64,000 nucleotides of DNA from Dugong dugon (Eukaryota > Chordata > Mammalia > Sirenia > Dugongidae). A model generated the notes under the pieces. It searched no databases. It was not told the DNA's origin and saw nothing but the letters and a program-made list of their open reading frames with translations. The position numbers were made by a program, and so were the translations under genes. This document shows, piece after piece, positions 44,723 through 56,800 of this stretch (its first letter is position 1; the number at the start of each line of letters is the position of its first letter). The stretch is taken from contig CM057476.1 in assembly GCA_030035585.1 (NCBI GenBank), positions 19,328,501 to 19,392,500 of the forward strand. Reading direction: 5' to 3'.

Positions 44723-45243
44723 ATTAGGTGTTGTCAAGTCGGTTCCAACTTATAGCGACCCTATGCAGAACAGAAGGAAACACTGCACCGTCCTGCACCA
44801 TCCTCATAATTATTGCTATATTTGGGCCCACTGTTGCAGCCACTGTGTCAATCCACCTTGTTAGGGTCTTTGCTTTTTCACTGACCCTCTGCTTTACCAA
44901 GCATGACGTCCTTCTCCAGGGACTGATCCCTCCTGATAACATGTCCAAAGCACATCAGACAAAGTCTTGCCATCCTTGCTTCTAAGGAGCATTCTGGCTG
45001 TACTTCTTCCAAGACAGATTTGTTTGTTCTTTTGGCAGTCCATGATATACTCAATATTCTTTGCCAACACCATAATTCAAAGGCATCAATTCTTTTTCGG
45101 TCTTCCTTATTCATTGTCCAGCTTTCAAATGTATATGAGGCAATTGAAAATACCATGGCTTGGGTCAGGCGAACTTTAGTCCTCAAAATGACATCTTTGC
45201 TTTTTAACACTTCAAAAGAGGTCTCTTGTAGCAGATTTGCCCA
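44723..45243 (-). mobile_element. RTE/BovB-type LINE 3' end, reversed
   Basis: - strand frame FSIASYTFESWTMNKEDRKR, IDAFELWCWQRILS, SWTAKRTNKSVLEEV, CLMCFGHVIRRDQSLEKDVM: RTE C-terminus. The 3' tail (reverse gttgtcaagtcggttccaac) starts at about 44730. Confidence 0.87.
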
Positions 45244-45255
45244 ATCTGTAAAATT

Positions 45256-45430
45256 AAAAAAACAAACAAACCCCAAACCCATTGCCGTGGAGTGGATTCC
45301 GACTCATAGCGACCCTATAGGACAGAGAAGAACTGCCCCATAGTGTTTCCAAGGAGTGCCTGGTGGATTCGAACTGCCGACCTTTTGGTTAGCAGCCGTA
45401 GCTCTTAACCATCACGCCACCAGGGTTTCC
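45256..45430 (-). repeat. AfroSINE with target duplication
   Basis: aacaaacaaaccccaaaccc to cacgccaccagggtttc; CCAATCTGTAAAA stands on both sides (about 45240, 45430). About 250 bp upstream of the UNG CpG region. Confidence 0.92.
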
Positions 45431-45689
45431 AATCTGTAAAACAGGTTGTGAAAATTGGATGAGATAATTTATACACTAGCTCAACAAACATTATAATGCT
45501 AGTTTTACTCATACAACAACCCCATAGGGTAGGTACTTCAATCTTTTTACAGCTGAGAGATGGAGAGACTTGCCCAAAAGGCAAAGTTATGATGAATGAA
45601 TATACTGAAAGAACGAGCGAACGAATGGAGGGAACCTAGCCCTCATCCAGCCACCCAAGCAGCACCCCAGACCCCACCCACCACCCAGA

Positions 45690-45865
45690 AGCCTCCTCCG
45701 CACACGCGCATAGGCCCTTCACTACCCCTCCGCCCCCCGCCCCCAGCAAAGCCCCCCGGTCGGAGCATGCGCGAGCTGCTTGGCGCCAATTGCTGACCGC
45801 CGCCACCGACAAGAATTTCGCGGGTACCTCGGACGGCGCGCGCTCGCTCCTTCCTCGGCTCCGGG
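45690..45865 (+). promoter_or_regulatory. UNG: UNG2 promoter/5' UTR: CpG-rich, NRF-1- and E2F-like sites
   Basis: Directly upstream of the nuclear ATG the sequence turns GC- and CpG-rich. It holds GCATGCGC (45765-45772), like an NRF-1 core, and the palindrome TTGGCGCCAA (45780-45789), an E2F-type core that also overlaps CCAAT. No TATA box is seen. Binding is inferred; S-phase control of UNG2 is known for the family. Confidence 0.6.
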
Positions 45866-46006
45866 ATGATTGGCCAGAAGACGCTCTACTCTTTCTTCTC
45901 CCCGAACCCCGCCGGGAAGCGACGTGCCCGCAGCCCCGAGCCGGCCGACCCGGGGACTGGCGTGGCAGCGGCAGCGGCGATAGCTAAGGACACCGGGGAT
46001 GTGGCG
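45866..46006 (+). CDS. UNG: UNG exon 1A: nuclear-form N-terminus with PIP box
   Basis: ATG in ccgggATGATTGG; donor GCG then gtaaga, phase 0. It encodes [15 protein letters not shown] (PCNA-binding PIP box), basic KRRARSPEP (part of the nuclear signal), then an Ala-rich run that is longer than in human. It lies in a CpG-rich stretch. Confidence 0.95.
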
Positions 46007-49000
46007 GTAAGACGCGGCGGGGATGAATTGTGGGGTTGGGGTCTGGGGCTGGGCCGGGGCTGCTGGTTGCGGGCCCTGCGCGACCGAGGGGATGCAGGAA
46101 CGCGCATCTGACTTTGCAAACGGGGAACTCTATGTTGAAAACAACTCTCCACGTGTTCAAAACAGCCGCCACGAGCCCTCACCGGCGGCCATGCTGAGGG
46201 AACAGCCAATGGGGGCGAGCCTCGGGGCCCAGGGCGCCAATCAGCGCGCTGCAGGCCCGCCCTTCTCGTCCCACCGTCCAATCGGTTGAGGAGGGGGCGG
46301 GACCCAAAGGAAGGGTTTTTGCCGCGAAAAGGCCGCGTGGGGACGCAAGTGGCTGGCCCCGCTAGGCGGGGCGGGAGCTTCCGTCTACCGTTCGCTTTCC
46401 CGCCAATCCCTCCGGAGACGCCGCGGGGCTTCCTTAGCCTCCTAGTCTCCTCTACCCTCCGGTTTTAGTTCCAAACCCACTGAATTTAGGGCAGTGGGCT
46501 GCTGGCCCGGGACGGGGCTCAGCCCTGGGGTCCCAGAGTCGAAAACCCCCCAAATGAGTATCTTCTGCAAATGGCCTCTAGGTTGGGGCCGGGAGCTGCG
46601 GGAGGCCGGGAAAGGGCCGCTGCAGCTCGTCACCCGCCTCTGCGGCCTTCACTTGCAGGCCAGCCCCGCCAAGAAGGCCCGAGCTGGGCAGGACGAGCCG
46701 GGCACGCCGCTCTCGTCGCCGCTGAGCCCCGAGCAGCTGCTCCGGATCCAGAGGAACAAGGCCGTCGCCCTGCTCAGACTCGCCGCCCGCAACGTTCCTG
46801 TGGGGTTTGGGGAGAGCTGGAAGAAGCAGCTCAGCCAGGAGTTCGGAAAACCGTATTTTATAAAGGTAGCTGTGGAGAGTTACCTTTCATAACGTTAACA
46901 GTGGAGACTCCTGACGCCTTGTCTTATTAAGATAGCAGGTCAAGTCCGTATGTGTGAGGATATTGCCTTCATAGTGTGATATTTTCCCTGTGTAAATGTC
47001 GTTTTCACACTCATGTTGTAAAATAAAGCCGTCCTGTCTGGAGTTCTCTCATGCTTGTTAGCTACAGGTTTTAAAGACTGTAGGATGATACGAAAGGAGC
47101 CGTGGTGGGAATGGTTAAGTACTTGGCTGCTAACGAAAATGTTGGCGGTTTGAACCCACCCTGAGGCTCCACGGTGGCAGTCTGCTTCTATAAAGATTAC
47201 AGCCTTGGAAACCCTGTGGTGCAGTTCTGCTCTGTCCTGTAGGGTCACTGAATCCAAATCGATTCCATCACACACAGCAACATCAACAGGATGATATCAG
47301 CAGTTCCTGGGTGGTACAAATGAAATGGTTAAGGACTACTAATTGAAAGGTTGGTGGTTGGAACTCACGAAGGTGGCTTGGAAGACAGGCCTGGTGATCT
47401 GCTTCTGAAAGGTCACAGCCTCGAAAACCCTATGGAGCACAGTTCTACACTGCACACATGGAGTCACCAGGCATCTGAGTAGACACCACAGGCAGTTAAC
47501 AACAGTAGGATGATATAAACAAAAACAAAAACCAAACCCCGTTGCTGGGGAGTCAATTCTGACTCATAGCAACCCTATAGGACAGAGTGGAACTGCCCCA
47601 TAGGGTTCCCAAGGAGCAGCTGGCTGGCTGGTAGCTGATGGATTTGAACTGCCGGCGTTTTGGTTAGCAGCCGAGTTCTTAACCACTGGGCAACCAGGGC
47701 TTACAACAATAGGATGATGTCGTGGCTTCTTTTAATCCGCAGGGTTAGTCAGCTGCCCAGAAAAGATTGGCATAGTAAAACCACCAACCAGACTGGATGA
47801 AACCTGGCATGGCCTTTTAAAAAAACAAAAACAGGAAATTAAGGCAGCCGGGGAAGTCTAGCTTGACCCAGCCCAAGAAAGAAAAAAGTCAATTCCGACT
47901 CACAGTGACCCTATAAGACAGAATAGAACTGCCCCATGGGGTTTCCAAGGAGTGGCTGGTAGATTCGAACTGCAGACTTTCTGGCTAGCAGCCAGCCTCT
48001 CGAACCACTGTGCCACCAGGGCCCCCAAGAAGGAAGCGGGGAAGGAATTGAAGTGATTGAGCAACTGTGGTGGGAGGCAGGTACTGTTTGCTGTTATGTT
48101 TAAAAGGGTTTGCATATAGAACTTGGCAAAGAGCTAGATAATTCAACTGGCTTGCTTTATTTAGAGGCTTTCTTATTAAATTCTTAAGGGCTTCCAGTGA
48201 GAATCTGATTTTAAGTCTAATTTATCTTTAAATCAGCTGATGGGATTTGTGGCAGAAGAAAGAAAGCATCACACAGTTTATCCACCCCCACACCAAGTCT
48301 TCACATGGACCCAGATGTGTGATATAAGAGATGTAAGTATAAGAAAGTGATTACTTTTACTGAGAGATGGGAGAGAATCAAATAGTATTGCTTAATTAGG
48401 GACGCTCCAGTTAAGCCACTGTCCGTAATTCCGTAATAAATAATAAAACACTGAAATCGTGAGGTTTGACTGACTATATTTTAGCCTATGTTTACTCTTT
48501 AACTTTCCCCATGTGCTACTTATGCAGCAAAAAAAAAAAAAGAAAAGAAAAATGCGTGCGTAGATCACGTGTCTGTAGTTCATTTCTTTCTTTTTGAAGA
48601 AGCTGTTTATGAGATCTTTATTTGCTCTATACCAAACTCAGAATTGAACATCTTCACTTTTGAGTTTTCAGTGTTTAGGAGCATGTATTTTAAGCATCAT
48701 TTCTGGTATCTTATTTGACCCTGAAACGAACCACATGCTACTGTTATGTATTATTGTGGTGTGAGTAAGGAAACTGAAGCATGAAAGTAGTCATTTCCAG
48801 CTAGTGATAGGACTGCCTGCCCCAGGTGACAGTACAGGACTAGTAGTCAAACTATTCAATGAGTCACAGGGTACAGGGAAATCATTGGGTGGCTCAAATG
48901 GTTAAGCACCTGTTAGGGATTGCATTGTGTCCCCCAAAATAATGTGTTGTAAATCCTAACCTCTATGCCTGTGGTTATAATCCCATTTGGGAATGGGTTG

Positions 49001-52000
49001 TCTGCTTTGTTAATGAGTCAGGGTTAGTGTAGGGTGTATCTTGAGTCAATCTCTTGATATATTAAAGAGATTAAACAAACATGTGAAAAGTAGAGATAGG
49101 GAAGAGAGATAGATGCCAAGCCACAGTGAAGATCGCCCAGGAGCAGAAGCTCAGAAGAGACAAGGACCTTCTCCTGAGATGACAGAGAAAGCCTTCCCCT
49201 AGAGCCAGCACCCTGAATTCGGACTTCTAGTCTCCTAAACTGTGAGAAAATAAACTTTTGTTTGTTAAACCCACCCACTTGTGGTATGTCTTTTACAGCA
49301 GCACTAGATAACTAAGCCAGCGCTGAACTACTAACCAAAAGATCTACTAACCAAAAGATCGGTGGTTCGAACCCACCCAGAGGCACCTCGGGAGACAAGC
49401 CTTGCTATCTGCAAAGGTCACAGCCTTGGGAAACCTGTGGAATGCAGTTCTACTCTGCACATATAGCGTCTTAGTTTTCTAGTGCCGCTGTAACAAATAC
49501 CGCAAGTGGATGGCTTTAACAAAGAGAAATTTATTCTCTCACAGTCCGGTAGGCTACAAGTCCAAATTCAAGGCGTCAGCTCCAGGGAAAGGCTTTCTCT
49601 CTCTGGCGGCTCTGGAGGAAAGTTCTTGTCATCAATCTTCCCCTGGACTAGGAGCTTCTCTGCGCAGGAACTCAGGTCCAAAGGACGTGCTCTGCTCCCA
49701 GCACTGCTTTCTTAGTGGTATGAGGTCCCCTTTCTCTGCTTGCTTCCCTTCCCTTTTATCTCTTGTAAGATAAAAGGTGGTGCAGGCCACACCCCAGGGA
49801 AACTCCCTTTAAGTGGATCAGGAATGTGACCTTAGTAAGGATATTACAATCCCACCCTAATCCTCTTTAACATAAAATTACAATCGCAAAATGGGGGACA
49901 GCCACACAATACTGGGAATCATGGCCTAGCCAAACTAGTAAACACATTTTTTGGGGGGACATAAGTCAATCTGTGACACATAGTGTGGAATCAGGGGCAA
50001 TTGTTTTGGTTTTTGGTATAGTAGACCCCACCTTGACTTCTAGTTCAGCACGTATTCTGTGTGACCACTCTTTGTTGTTGGTACTTCTCAAGCTTTTGAC
50101 TTCCGGCCTGTACAATTTCGATGTGCTGGTAACAAATCCCTTTGCTGTAGTTCATCCTACAGCACCTCTGCTGATGAGCGACTCCAGTCACATCAATCTC
50201 CTGTTCAAGAGCTTGTCTGGGGTTCCGCACTGTACAGGCAGCCCCGTTAGAACAGGAGACTGGGGCAACTAGTACTTAAGAATGGACTGCCGTAAAGCCG
50301 ATTATAGTTAAAAATTGAGTTAAATACAATGGTTTGTAATAATGAACACATGCACTACTTTGTGACCTCATGAAAGCATTGTGTGGTTTAGAAGTGTTTC
50401 TTAAGCGTTTTATATGCAAAGGAAGGTACTATACACAAAGACTAACATTTGACTAAACCGAAACCCATTGCCGTCCAGTTGATCCCGACTCCTAGCAACC
50501 CTATAGGACCCAGTAGAACTGCCCCCTAGGATTTCCAAGGAGCGGCTGGTGGATTTGAACTGCTGACCTTTTGGTTAGCAGCCTGAGCTCTTAACCACTG
50601 CACCACCAGGGCTCTGAACATTTGCCTAACTGATGCTGAATAAGAACCGTATGTACCTCTTCAGACTTAACCTACAAATTCAACCTAAAGACAGACTTAG
50701 GAATGGATCTCCTTTGTAACCTGGGAACTGTATATATAAACTATAAAAGAACGGGGTACGTCTTAACCTCCACATCAGAGTGGACTGAATGGTGCAACCT
50801 TCCTCATTTCTGTCTTGAAAACCAACTTACTAGATCCATCTATGGCCTCTCCTTGAAGCCTTTTGCCTATGACCTTTGTGATCTGGCTTTCCTTTAAACC
50901 CCCACAATATGTTCACACTGGAGGTTTTGGGGTTTTGTTCTTATCCTTTTCCCTCCCGTATTTGTAAGCTGGGGGCAGGAATCCTGTGACTTATTAAATG
51001 TCTGTTAAACCGAATGGAAGTGAATTAGGTGAATAAACCATCTTGATAAGGCAGCCACACCTAGTACTTAGCAGACTTCACAATTTGCATTTTAAAGTAA
51101 GAACTCTGACTGTAGCTCCTTGTTTTGAAATTAGTTTGCTCTTAAATGTTTGGGTACCATGTTCTGTTCTGAATACCAGTGATCAATAGGAAGAGCATCA
51201 AGCCTGTGCTAGTCTGAGTAGTGGATGGGTCAGCAGGGCTTCTTTGCAGAAAAGCGTATTGAAGCTTTAGCTTGGGGCAGTTAAGTGGCTTGCACCAGGA
51301 AGGTCACTCATCCTGGACCAGATCCTTGAACACAAAAGCATCCCTCCTGGGACAGGTTACTTCCCTATGGAGAGTATACTGGGGACATTGAGCACTTAGG
51401 GGAGGCACAGAGAGAGGCTTGTGGCAGCTTCCTGGACACGGAACATCTGAATCTGGATTTTCAAAAGATAAAAAGTATGTCAGCTGTGGAGGAAGATTCT
51501 AAGCAGGAGTACCATGGGCAGAAGCATGAGAATGAGGAAGAGGTGGGTGGGCACTGGACAAAAGGGTCAGCCACCTATTTCAACACCTCCCGTGACAGTG
51601 ACCTCGTTCCCATTCCTTGCATCTGCTGCTGCCTCCTCCCATGGCCCTTTTGACCTGGCCTTAACCTCTTGAGGTTTTGTCCATTAGTGATTGTAGGGGA
51701 TCAGGCACCCTCATGTCGCTAATGGGGAATTTGAATTGAATGCTTCAACTCATTAGAAAGTGATTTGGTAATAGCATGAAAATTTGAAATAAACTTACTC
51801 TTTGATAGGCAGCTCCACTATTACAAATCTAGTCCATAGAAATGAAAAGTAATATTTTATGTAATGGAAATAATTTGGAAACAAGCTGGCTGCCCATTAC
51901 TGATTAAGCTCTCTATTGTCTTGAAAGATGCCCCAAATGTGTGACATGAAAAATACAAAATGTAGGGTAATGAGTACAATAGCCCCAAATACCTAAGTAA

Positions 52001-53845
52001 TTGAAAATGGGTAAAACAGCATGGGATAGGGCTGACTGGGGGGTAACTCATTTCTTTATATGCTTCTGGATGGCTGCACTTGTTTCAAGGGTGTATTTAC
52101 TTTGGTAATTTGAAAAACGAGCATGAAAACAAAGCCAGCTTGTTTGAAAAACCAGTGTCAGAGAAGGATTTGGGGCAGCCAGGTAGGGTGATATGGAGTG
52201 CAAGATGATTTGGTAATGGGAAGTGATGGTGCCTTGGGGTTCTCAGTTGGATCACGAGGGTTTGCCTTCTCACTGTTGCGTTCCTTTATAGGTTATCGGT
52301 CAGCCAGGTGTTTAGACCGCCTGCACTATGGTCTTGTTTAACTTCTTGCCAACTGGTATTCACAGGTGAAGGTTGTCATCCTGGGACAGGATCCGTATCA
52401 TGGACCTAATCAAGCTCATGGGCTCTGCTTTAGTGTTCAAAGACCTGTGCCACCTCCACCCAGGTACAATTGCTCTATAGATGGTTCAGCTCCAGTCGTG
52501 ACTACTTTCAGATATGTACTTTGTGAATTACAGGTGTGACTATTTCGAGGGCTCTCACGAGCCTTTGGAGCAGGGTTTCTCAGCCTCACCCTGTTGATAC
52601 TTTCGGCCGGATCATTCTTTGTAGTGGGGGCTGCCCTGTGCATTGTAAGATGGTTAGCAGCATCCCTGCCCCTGGACGCCAGTAGCAACCTCCCTCTCCC
52701 CAGTGGTGACAACCAAAAATGTCTCCAGACCCTGCCCGGTGTCCCCCGGGAGCCAAAATCACCGCTGGTTAAGAACCACTCCTTTGGAGGAGTTTATATA
52801 TACAATATAAAAAATATATATACACTAATATAAACATAAAGATACAAAACTGTAAACATCATTTGTGAAAGAGATTGTAGCTGCTGGGCTAATTAGGTCT
52901 TCCAAAGTGTTAGACCTTAAATCCAAACACAAACCAAAGTGAAGTGTAAGATTTTGCATTTGACCAGTGCTGGCAGGATTCCATTGTTTTTCTCCCTGCC
53001 CAGCCATGGCTTGAAGGAGGAAAGGATGAAATGGGGGTGTTTAAACATTTCCTAATCAAGGGCTGACTTACAGACTTTAACCTCTAACCTTTTCACAGGT
53101 ATGCGGGTGGTTGCTGAACTTCAGAATTATGTTTAACATTCTCTCTCTTTTTTTTTTGCTTTTCCTCTGGCTTTCAGTTTGGAAAACATTTATAAAGAGC
53201 TGTCTACGGACATAGATGGTTTTGTTCATCCTGGTCATGGAGATCTGTCTGGGTGGGCCAAACAAGGTAACCATGTTTGGGTTCATTGCTGCAGCTGTTA
53301 TATCAAGCCATCTCGCTGGGGGTTTCCCTTGGTTTGGCTGACTCTTTACCAGGCGTGATGTGCTTTTCTGGCAATTGGTCTTTCCTGATGATGTGTCAAA
53401 AGTAAGTGAGTTGAAGTCTTGCCATCCTTGCTCCTAAGGAACATTCTGGTTTTATTTCTTCTAAGACTGATTTGTTTATTCTTCTGGCAGTCCGCAGTAT
53501 ATGCAGTATTTTTTGCCAACACCACAGTTTGAACACATCACGCCCAACTATTACTAGATATATTTGGATTAACTTCAGCAGCCTTCTCCTTTCTATCCTG
53601 CTTGTTTGTATTTTAATAGCTAAAAAACTAGAGGACTGTCATAAAAGGGTTAATTTATGTAAGTAAAAAAGAATATATTATCGTAGTTTATCTTGTAGCC
53701 AATGTTTCCTTTCATGTTGTAGTCATAATCTGAAAGAGAAAAATGTGTTTCTTATTATATTAATTTTTAAAAATTTACCTACTCAAAGATTCTTAACTTT
53801 GACCATTTAGAAGTTGGCCTAACTCTTCTCATTTTAACATAAGAG

Positions 53846-53891
<46 letters not shown>

Positions 53892-56800
53892 AATGCCTAT
53901 CTATGGGACTTTTTTCCTACTTTTTACATTTTTACAGTAATCAACTGTCTATACAATCAGAATAAGGAAAGAATATCAGTCTTTGATAGCTTTTTTTTAG
54001 TATTTTATTGTGTTTTTGGTGAAAATATACACAGCAAAGCATGTTCCTATTCAATAATTTCTACACATAATGTTCAGTGACATTGGTTATATTCTTCACA
54101 ATGTGTCAACATTCTCATTATTTCCGTTCCCATCTCATCTATGCTTCAGAGTAACTGTTGTCAGTTTGGTCTCATATAGATTATTTTTTAAAAAGGTAGT
54201 AGTGCTCACGGTCGACATTCGCTACTTTTCGAGCTAACCTGCTGTTTAGTTAAAAGGTGACTTCATGGAATAGTTTCGCTTCAGGGTTTAAAGAGTACTT
54301 CAGGGCAGCGGTCTCGAGGATTCCCATAGTCCCAACGTGTCCAGTATCTTTGGTTGTTTCTTGCTGTTTGATTTTCGTTTTCAATGAAATTTTTGGCCTA
54401 CTTGTTATATAGTGAAATCTGCAAAAGCTAGTCCCTGTGGAAGGCGGAAACCTGTCAGGAGGAAAACGCAAATGTTTTCCACTAAACAAACGATACAAAA
54501 GTGGTGAGACTGCACCCTGTCAAAGGCGGCAAACTTTCGAGACCTGGAAAAACAAGGCAGTCCCGCTGAGTTCCAGCTCTCCCAAGTTCCCCTGTATTTC
54601 CCGGAGTGATTTAATATCATTTAGGATATTTTTAAAAGCAGTTCTTCCTGATGACAACAATAATGGACGTTCACTTGGAAGATGTCGAAAGGGCTGAGGT
54701 GAACATAAAACGCCCTCTAATCTCATCCCCCAGAGATGACCACAGTTCACGTTGTGATGCTTTCTTCATGACCTAATTTCTAACTTATGCGGATGGTTTC
54801 ATCGTGTGTTTAACACCCAAGCTGAGTGTTCGAGCTGGTTTGTGGTAATGTACTTTTAACCTGTTTCTTCCGTGCGTGTTTGTAGGTGTTCTCCTACTTA
54901 ATGCTGTCCTCACCGTTCGAGCACATCAAGCCAACTCTCACAAGGAAAGAGGCTGGGAGCAATTTACCGATGCAGTTGTGTCCTGGCTAAATCAGAACTC
55001 AAACGGCCTTGTCTTCTTACTCTGGGGCTCTTATGCTCAGAAGAAGGGCAGTGCCATCGATAGGGTATGTAGGTGTTGTTTTTTTTTCTTTCAGTCACAT
55101 TAGAAATTCTAGAAATCATTGCAAAGCAGTCCTGAAAATCCATGTCATAAAGTAAGTGAGTCTTGGTTTCCCTTAAGACTGTTACAACTGGGGCTCAGAG
55201 AGAGGAAGTCATTTGCCCAAAGTTGCAGTAAACGGTGGAGCCGAGATCAGAGCCCAGCTCTGCAGAGCTTCAGATTCTGGGTTCTTAAGCACCATGCTGA
55301 GCGGTTTGTCTGTTTGCCTGGGTAGGCCTGTGGGAGTGCTGCGTGTAGTCTTTGAACAGGGGAGTGTGTGGGATCGATTCTAAGCCAGTGGTAGAGTCTG
55401 CAAAGGTTTTGTGTGAATGAGCAAGATCTTTTCAGGCTCTTTTACTTTTCTTAAGGAATAACAGAAATAAAATCTTGCATGAATGAACCAACTGTTATCT
55501 GATTGTATAGGTAAGTAAGAAGTGTACATGAAAGTAATTTCTAATCTCTGCTTTAGGGAGGTTTGCAATCAATAGATCTATTACCTCAGCATAGTTTTTA
55601 TTCAGTATATTTATAATCTTTATTATTGTTCAGCATGGTTTGGTCTGAAAGTAAGCAGTTGTTAAAGTACCTTGTTCATGGAAACCAAGTTGTACATCTC
55701 CAACTGTAAAAATGGTGGTGTGGGGACATTGGACCTCCTCTTCTAACTTGGAGGGGGAGGGGAAGGAGAAGAATCATTATCAGCATCAGCAGCCCAAAGC
55801 TGATTGCTATGAGGTGGAGGTCTGACATACCTCTACCCTCCCCGTTTTACCAGTTCTGACACCAGCCACCCCTCCCACAGCACTCTCTACTTCTTGCTGG
55901 GTTTGATAATTCATTGCAATGGCCACGCAGAACTCACAGACCATACTCAAAGTTATGGGGTTTATTAGGGAAGTAACAGGTTACAATTCAGAATCAGGAA
56001 CGACTCAGGATACAGTTCTTCAATCAGGACAGCATCTTCTCAGCTGTGACTGCAGGCAGACAGACATCTCTCTGGCCTTCAGCCCCTCTGCCCCTTGGCC
56101 CGGCCTCTGCCCTGCTCAGGCAGTTGTTAAAAAGCAAAGTGTTACAAAGCTCTGCCAAAAAATGCCTGGGGGCACCCCACTCCACCAGTAAGCCTGCAGC
56201 CTGAAGACACTCAGCTCTCTTGCTCTGTGGGTTGGCACATCCACTGTTAATTGCCTTGCTCCATCTCCAGTGTTACAAACTCTCTTTGTCTCCTGGGTCT
56301 AGGAGGTTCTCAATGCAGGGACCCTGGGTCCAAAGGATGGGCTTTTTGCCAAGTCTAACAGGATGGCAAAACCGACCACTTCCCTCGTTAGGGCATCATG
56401 CACCTTATTTGCATTATTAGCAAACTGTCCAATCCCTTGGTGGGCCACAAGCACCTTATTTGCATAGTCCCACCTAATCATTTGGTGGGAGTTACAAGAC
56501 ATGGTAAGAAAGGCCATATTAAAGTGATCCATTGCACTGCACCAACCCAGCCTAAATCCATATAGTCAGCTGCATTTTTATAAGTGACCCATAGGCACAT
56601 CAAGTTCAACATGTTCCAAGTTAAATTCTCCTTTCCTGATTCATTTTTCACTAAACTTGTTCCTGTGTATTCCCCTAGTGGATCTGAACTGCCAACCTTT
56701 TGGTTAGCAGCCATACGCTTAACCACTGTGCCACCAGTGCCCCAAAGGCTCCGTATAGAGGGGTATAAAATGGAAAGGAAATGCCTTCCACTCTTTCTTT

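Larger units (their letters stand above)
48880..50010 (+). repeat. AfroSINE cut by two LTR insertions
   Basis: Pieces: tcattgggtggctcaaatgg (48882-48909), aaccaaaagatcggtggttc to ctactctgcacatatag (49319-49468) and a weak tail (tgtggaatcaggggcaattg, 49985-50010). LTRs fill the gaps. Confidence 0.75.

Noticed and set aside
45886-46281. 131-residue - strand ORF antisense to UNG exon 1A
   Set aside because: Shadow of a CpG island; no conserved domain and it crosses real UNG coding sequence.
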